Source: Chloroflexota bacterium (GTDB taxonomy: Bacteria > Chloroflexota > Anaerolineae > B4-G1 > SLSP01). From it: a stretch of 64,000 bases of DNA. The stretch's first letter is position 1. Each line of letters begins with the position of its first letter. Under the pieces are notes generated by a model that saw only the letters and a program-made list of their open reading frames with translations, was not told where the DNA came from and made no database searches. Below, one piece after another: positions 61,439-64,000 of this stretch. A program made the position numbers and the translations under genes. The stretch lies in NCBI GenBank assembly GCA_019873645.1, contig JAIOAX010000006.1:1-64000 (forward strand). Direction: 5' to 3'.

Positions 61439-62498
61439 ATGACGATGTCGGCAGCAATGTACCACGAAAGGATTATTCCCCCAGAGCTTAGCTATGTCAT
61501 ATTGGGCCGTAAACGCGGCGAATACCGGCGCGGCCTTGAACTTTTGGCCGCGACTGTCCCGCCCGATCCCGCCGCCGCGAGCGATGAACGTTCCCAACGC
61601 CAGCTATTTGGCGCCGAAACCGGCCTGCCGGCATTGGAACTCAATCGCGCGTTATTTTTGCTGGACTTAGGCCGCCTGGATGAGGCCGAAGCCATTTTGC
61701 GGGGGCCTGTCATCCGCCAGGCGCGCGGGCCTTATGGACTTTATGATGGACTGATGGACGAGGTGCAGTATCAGTTTATTGCGCGATTGAATTTGTGCGA
61801 CCTGTTGCTCCTGCGCGGACGCTTGAGCGAGGCGTATGCCATTGCCGATAGGCTGGCGGCCGCGCTGGAGAGCAAGGATACCACGAGTGAATCCAACTGA
61901 ACGCTGGCTGAGATATGCGCGCAAGTAGAGCAGATCAACGCGCGCGTCGGCCAGTATACCACCGGCTTCAATCCTTACGCCCGTCGCGCCGTGGCGCACA
62001 TGTATCTGGGGAATGTGCCCGGCGCGTTGGCAGATTTCAAGCAGACGGAGATGTACCAACAGCGGATATTCGGCTATTACTGGCAAATGAATACGCTGTC
62101 GCGCGTGATGACTTGCAAAAGACATGGCCGCGCTTACGTGGGGCGTGGACGAGATCAATTTCTCCGCGCTATCCCTTCAGAGACGCGCGCGCCAAGCGTA
62201 TGATGCCGCGCTCGACGCGGCCACGGCGCGGCAGTTGGCGACGCAATTGCACGCGATGAGCGAGATCGCCTGCGTGGCGGTCAGCCCCAGTTGCGCCTTC
62301 GTCGGCCCGTGCGCCGCGTGCGTCGAGCCAAACATCACCTGCGATGGCTGGGTGACGCCGTGTTATCTGAACGCGCGCCCTCTGTTCCATCTGCTCGAAG
62401 TAACGCCGGCAGAGGCGCGCGCACACCTTGCCCAGGCGCGTCGTGCCGCACTAAACGGTTGCGGGCGCGTGCTGACGCCGCTGGCGCAAACCGTTTGA
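61439..62498 (+). pseudogene. Broken TPR-type regulator-associated gene
   Basis: Frame one (61439-61900) encodes 153 residues (PALELNRALFLLDLGRLDEA, LCDLLLLRGRLSEAYAIADR) and ends in TGA. The same frame continues as TPR-like sequence (TLAEICAQVEQINARVGQYT, AHMYLGNVPGALADFKQTEM) to about 62110, where a one-base shift leads to another frame (MAALTWGVDEINFSA to LLEVTPAEARAHLAQARRAA) ending at 62498. It looks like one gene of about 350 residues with a nonsense and a frameshift mutation. The late part contains CAFVGPCAACVEPN with clustered Cys. The 5' fragment has a good GGAGG site and may still be translated. Confidence 0.7.
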
Positions 62499-62500
62499 AA

Positions 62501-62564
62501 ACGTAGCGCAAGCTGTTAGCTTGCGACTGCTCGCGGCAGACACAAACGAACAGTTTGCGCTACC
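62501..62564. repeat. Diverged single copy of the 64-bp palindromic repeat
   Basis: gtagcgcaagctgttagcttgcgac and aacgaacagtttgcgctacc correspond to the two palindromes of the array at 1-320. It begins within a few bases of the stop of the broken TPR gene. Confidence 0.75.
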
Positions 62565-62595
62565 GGTTTATTTTGATGACGAGAAATAGTTCATC

Positions 62596-63723
62596 ATGGA
62601 CAAGCAACCTTTATCATCACCTGAACGCGCGTCCCACGACCAAATTATGCGTCAGTATGAGCTACTGTCCGCTGCGTCGCCGGTCGCGGATTTGCTGCAT
62701 GCGATGGCCGCGCCGGTCTTGCTGCTCAACCCGGCCTGGCAAATCGTATTTGCCAACGACCGGGTCTTGGAGCATTTCCCTACGCCAGACCTGAACAGTA
62801 TTTTGGGCCAACGTCCGGGTGAACTGCTCGATTGCACGCACACGGCGGCGCGTCACGCTTGTTGCGATCTTCCCCTGGTGTGTCCACTATGCGGTATACT
62901 GCGCGCTTTGCAACAGGCGCAGCAAGGTGTGGCCGCCGTAGAAGATTGTCGGCTACTGCGCGCCAACGGCAAAGCATTAAATCTGCGCGTGCGGGCTACG
63001 CCTATAACGTGCCTGGATATCCCCCTTATTGTTTTCACGTGTTTGGATATTGCCGAAGAAAAGTGCCGCGAGCTGTTGACCCAGACCTTTTTCCACGACA
63101 TTGGCAACTCAGTCGGCATTATCCGCGGCGCTACCGAGTTGTTGCTTACGGAAAAAGAACGTGAAATCAAAGAGAAATTGCGGCAAATGTTACTGCGGGC
63201 CATTCGTTGGCTGCTCCAGGACGTGGGAATGTTACAAGCATTGCTGACCGCAGAAAACGGCGAATTACAGCCACGCTATGAGGCGCTTGATGCGCGGGCG
63301 TTGTTGCAAGACCTGGCCGAGCTGTACGCCACACACCAGGCCGCCAAGGACAAACACATCCACCTGCGCCCGGAAGCCGAGGCCGTCATCCTGTGGAGTG
63401 ATCCCCGGCTGCTGGCGCGCGTCCTGGGGAATCTGCTCAAGAACGCGCTGGAAGCCACGCTGCCCGGCGGGACGGTCACGCTGTATTGCGCGCGGGTCGG
63501 GGACGCGGTCGAGTTTCAAGTTCACAACCAGGCGGTAATGCCGCCGGAGGTGCAAGCCCAAATCTTCCAGCGCGCGTTCTCCACCAAAGGTTCAGGCCGG
63601 GGCATCGGCGCGTACAGCGTCAAATTGCTCACCGAGCAGTATTTGCACGGTACGGTGTGCTTTCAATCTCAGGCAGGGTTAGGGACGATTTTTACGGTCA
63701 CCTATCCACTTATCCCGGATTAA
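62596..63723 (+). CDS. PAS-type sensor histidine kinase
   Basis: A 375-residue soluble kinase. Residues about 30-155 are a PAS-like sensor with a Cys-rich insert (CTHTAARHACCDLPLVCPLC), which might bind a metal or sense redox state. The H box is atypical: FFHDIGNSVGII with His167, as in HisKA_2/HWE-like or CitA/DcuS-style kinases. The N box RVLGNLLKNALEAT, the G1-like VEFQVHNQAVMP and the G2 GRGIGAYSVKLL complete the ATP-binding domain. A response regulator begins 178 bp downstream, so this is probably a two-component pair. There is no membrane segment. Confidence 0.87.
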   Translation: MDKQPLSSPERASHDQIMRQYELLSAASPVADLLHAMAAPVLLLNPAWQIVFANDRVLEHFPTPDLNSILGQRPGELLDCTHTAARHACCDLPLVCPLCGILRALQQAQQGVAAVEDCRLLRANGKALNLRVRATPITCLDIPLIVFTCLDIAEEKCRELLTQTFFHDIGNSVGIIRGATELLLTEKEREIKEKLRQMLLRAIRWLLQDVGMLQALLTAENGELQPRYEALDARALLQDLAELYATHQAAKDKHIHLRPEAEAVILWSDPRLLARVLGNLLKNALEATLPGGTVTLYCARVGDAVEFQVHNQAVMPPEVQAQIFQRAFSTKGSGRGIGAYSVKLLTEQYLHGTVCFQSQAGLGTIFTVTYPLIPD

Positions 63724-63768
63724 CTGAAAGCATTAAAAAGTAAACATAGTCGTTACGCAGTGTGTTTC

Positions 63769-63832
63769 TTTGGACAGGATTGACAGAAAGCCTTCTCCAA
63801 TCCTGAAAATCCTGTTGATCCCTGTCAGAAAA
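63769..63832. repeat. acaggatt/aatcctgt hairpin repeat
   Basis: ggacaggattgacag faces ctgaaaatcctgttgatccctgtcag around ttctcc. It is a further member of the hairpin family that borders the helicase and methylase genes. Confidence 0.7.
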
Positions 63833-63901
63833 TGGCGCAGTGCGTAACTCCTATAAAACAGTCATGCGGTTGCCCATGCCAAACTACCACGGAGGATGCT
63901 G

Positions 63902-64000
63902 ATGGCTTACATTTTAGGATTGGATGATCATGAGCTTATGTCGTCGATTCTGGAGATGTGTCTCCAGCAAGCCGGTTATACCGCAGTTTACGTTAGCGAC
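63902..64000 (+). CDS. Response regulator, 5' part (cut by window end)
   Basis: 33 codons visible: AYILGLDDHELMSSILEMCL, then QQAGYTAVYVSD. The acidic DD near residue 8-9 and the helix after it are the start of a CheY-like receiver domain. GGAGG lies 6-7 bp upstream. The output domain lies beyond the window. It probably takes phosphate from the kinase upstream. Confidence 0.75.
   Translation, partial: MAYILGLDDHELMSSILEMCLQQAGYTAVYVSD

Overview
The window looks like a chromosomal piece of a GC-rich bacterium, most likely a filamentous-type Chloroflexota (Anaerolineae/Caldilineae-like). This rests on gene content and style: CHAT, STAND and WD40 conflict proteins, a lipoprotein with a Thr/Pro spacer, GT-C membrane glycosyltransferases with a C-terminal beta-sandwich, short VapBC-like pairs, and spacers full of heptamer-like short repeats and palindromes. 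No rRNA or tRNA was recognised, so the assignment is an inference.

Layout. (1) 1-320: five 64-bp tandem palindromic units. 306-11.3 kb: a GT4 glycosyltransferase, RNase J, a decayed ISAs1-type insertion sequence with perfect 18-bp ends, a GT-C glycosyltransferase, a frameshifted PIN toxin behind its small partner genes, a GT8 glycosyltransferase overlapping endonuclease V, a cyclic-nucleotide-binding protein, a PfkB sugar kinase, and a second frameshifted PIN toxin. 11.3-14.1 kb: KDPG aldolase and the glycogen debranching enzyme GlgX. Kinase, aldolase and GlgX suggest lower Entner-Doudoroff and glycogen metabolism.

(2) 14.5-26.7 kb: one same-strand cluster behind a consensus-like promoter (TTGACA, 17 bp, TATACT). 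It encodes a CHAT protease fused to a SIR2-like domain, a membrane STAND NTPase with 14 WD40 blades, two paralogous caspase-fold (C25/CHAT-like) proteases, a protein with a C-terminal hydrophobic hairpin, and two small proteins homologous to the C-terminal domain of the second protease. The first three genes are joined by ATGA overlaps. This is the best candidate for an undescribed system: sensor/NTPase, several proteases, a possible membrane effector, and a shared small domain that could be a substrate or adaptor.

(3) 26.7-44.3 kb: an epimerase-like SDR, a GH30-like lipoprotein, a DNA methylase (DUF1156-like) behind rsmG, an M42 aminopeptidase, an FlK-like thioesterase, three GT-C membrane proteins (one broken), an M50-like membrane metalloprotease, scpA, and an isocitrate-dehydrogenase-family enzyme next to a LeuD-type small subunit.

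(4) 44.6-59.1 kb: a defence-type cassette of SNF2 helicase with DUF3883, DUF1156 DNA methylase, and DUF499 ATPase with an N-terminal HEPN-like RNxxxH motif. Four more AT-rich genes sit between methylase and ATPase (EAD-like/propeller membrane sensor, unknown protein, HExxH metallopeptidase, TIG membrane protein), next to a duplicated scrap of the methylase 3' end, which suggests insertion. (5) 59.1-64 kb: a TPR/winged-helix regulator divergent from a broken TPR gene with paired direct repeats between them, then a histidine kinase and the start of a response regulator.

Across the window, short degenerate tandem repeats fill spacers and have also entered at least four coding sequences in frame. 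A second, palindromic repeat family supplies the last codons and stop of glgX.
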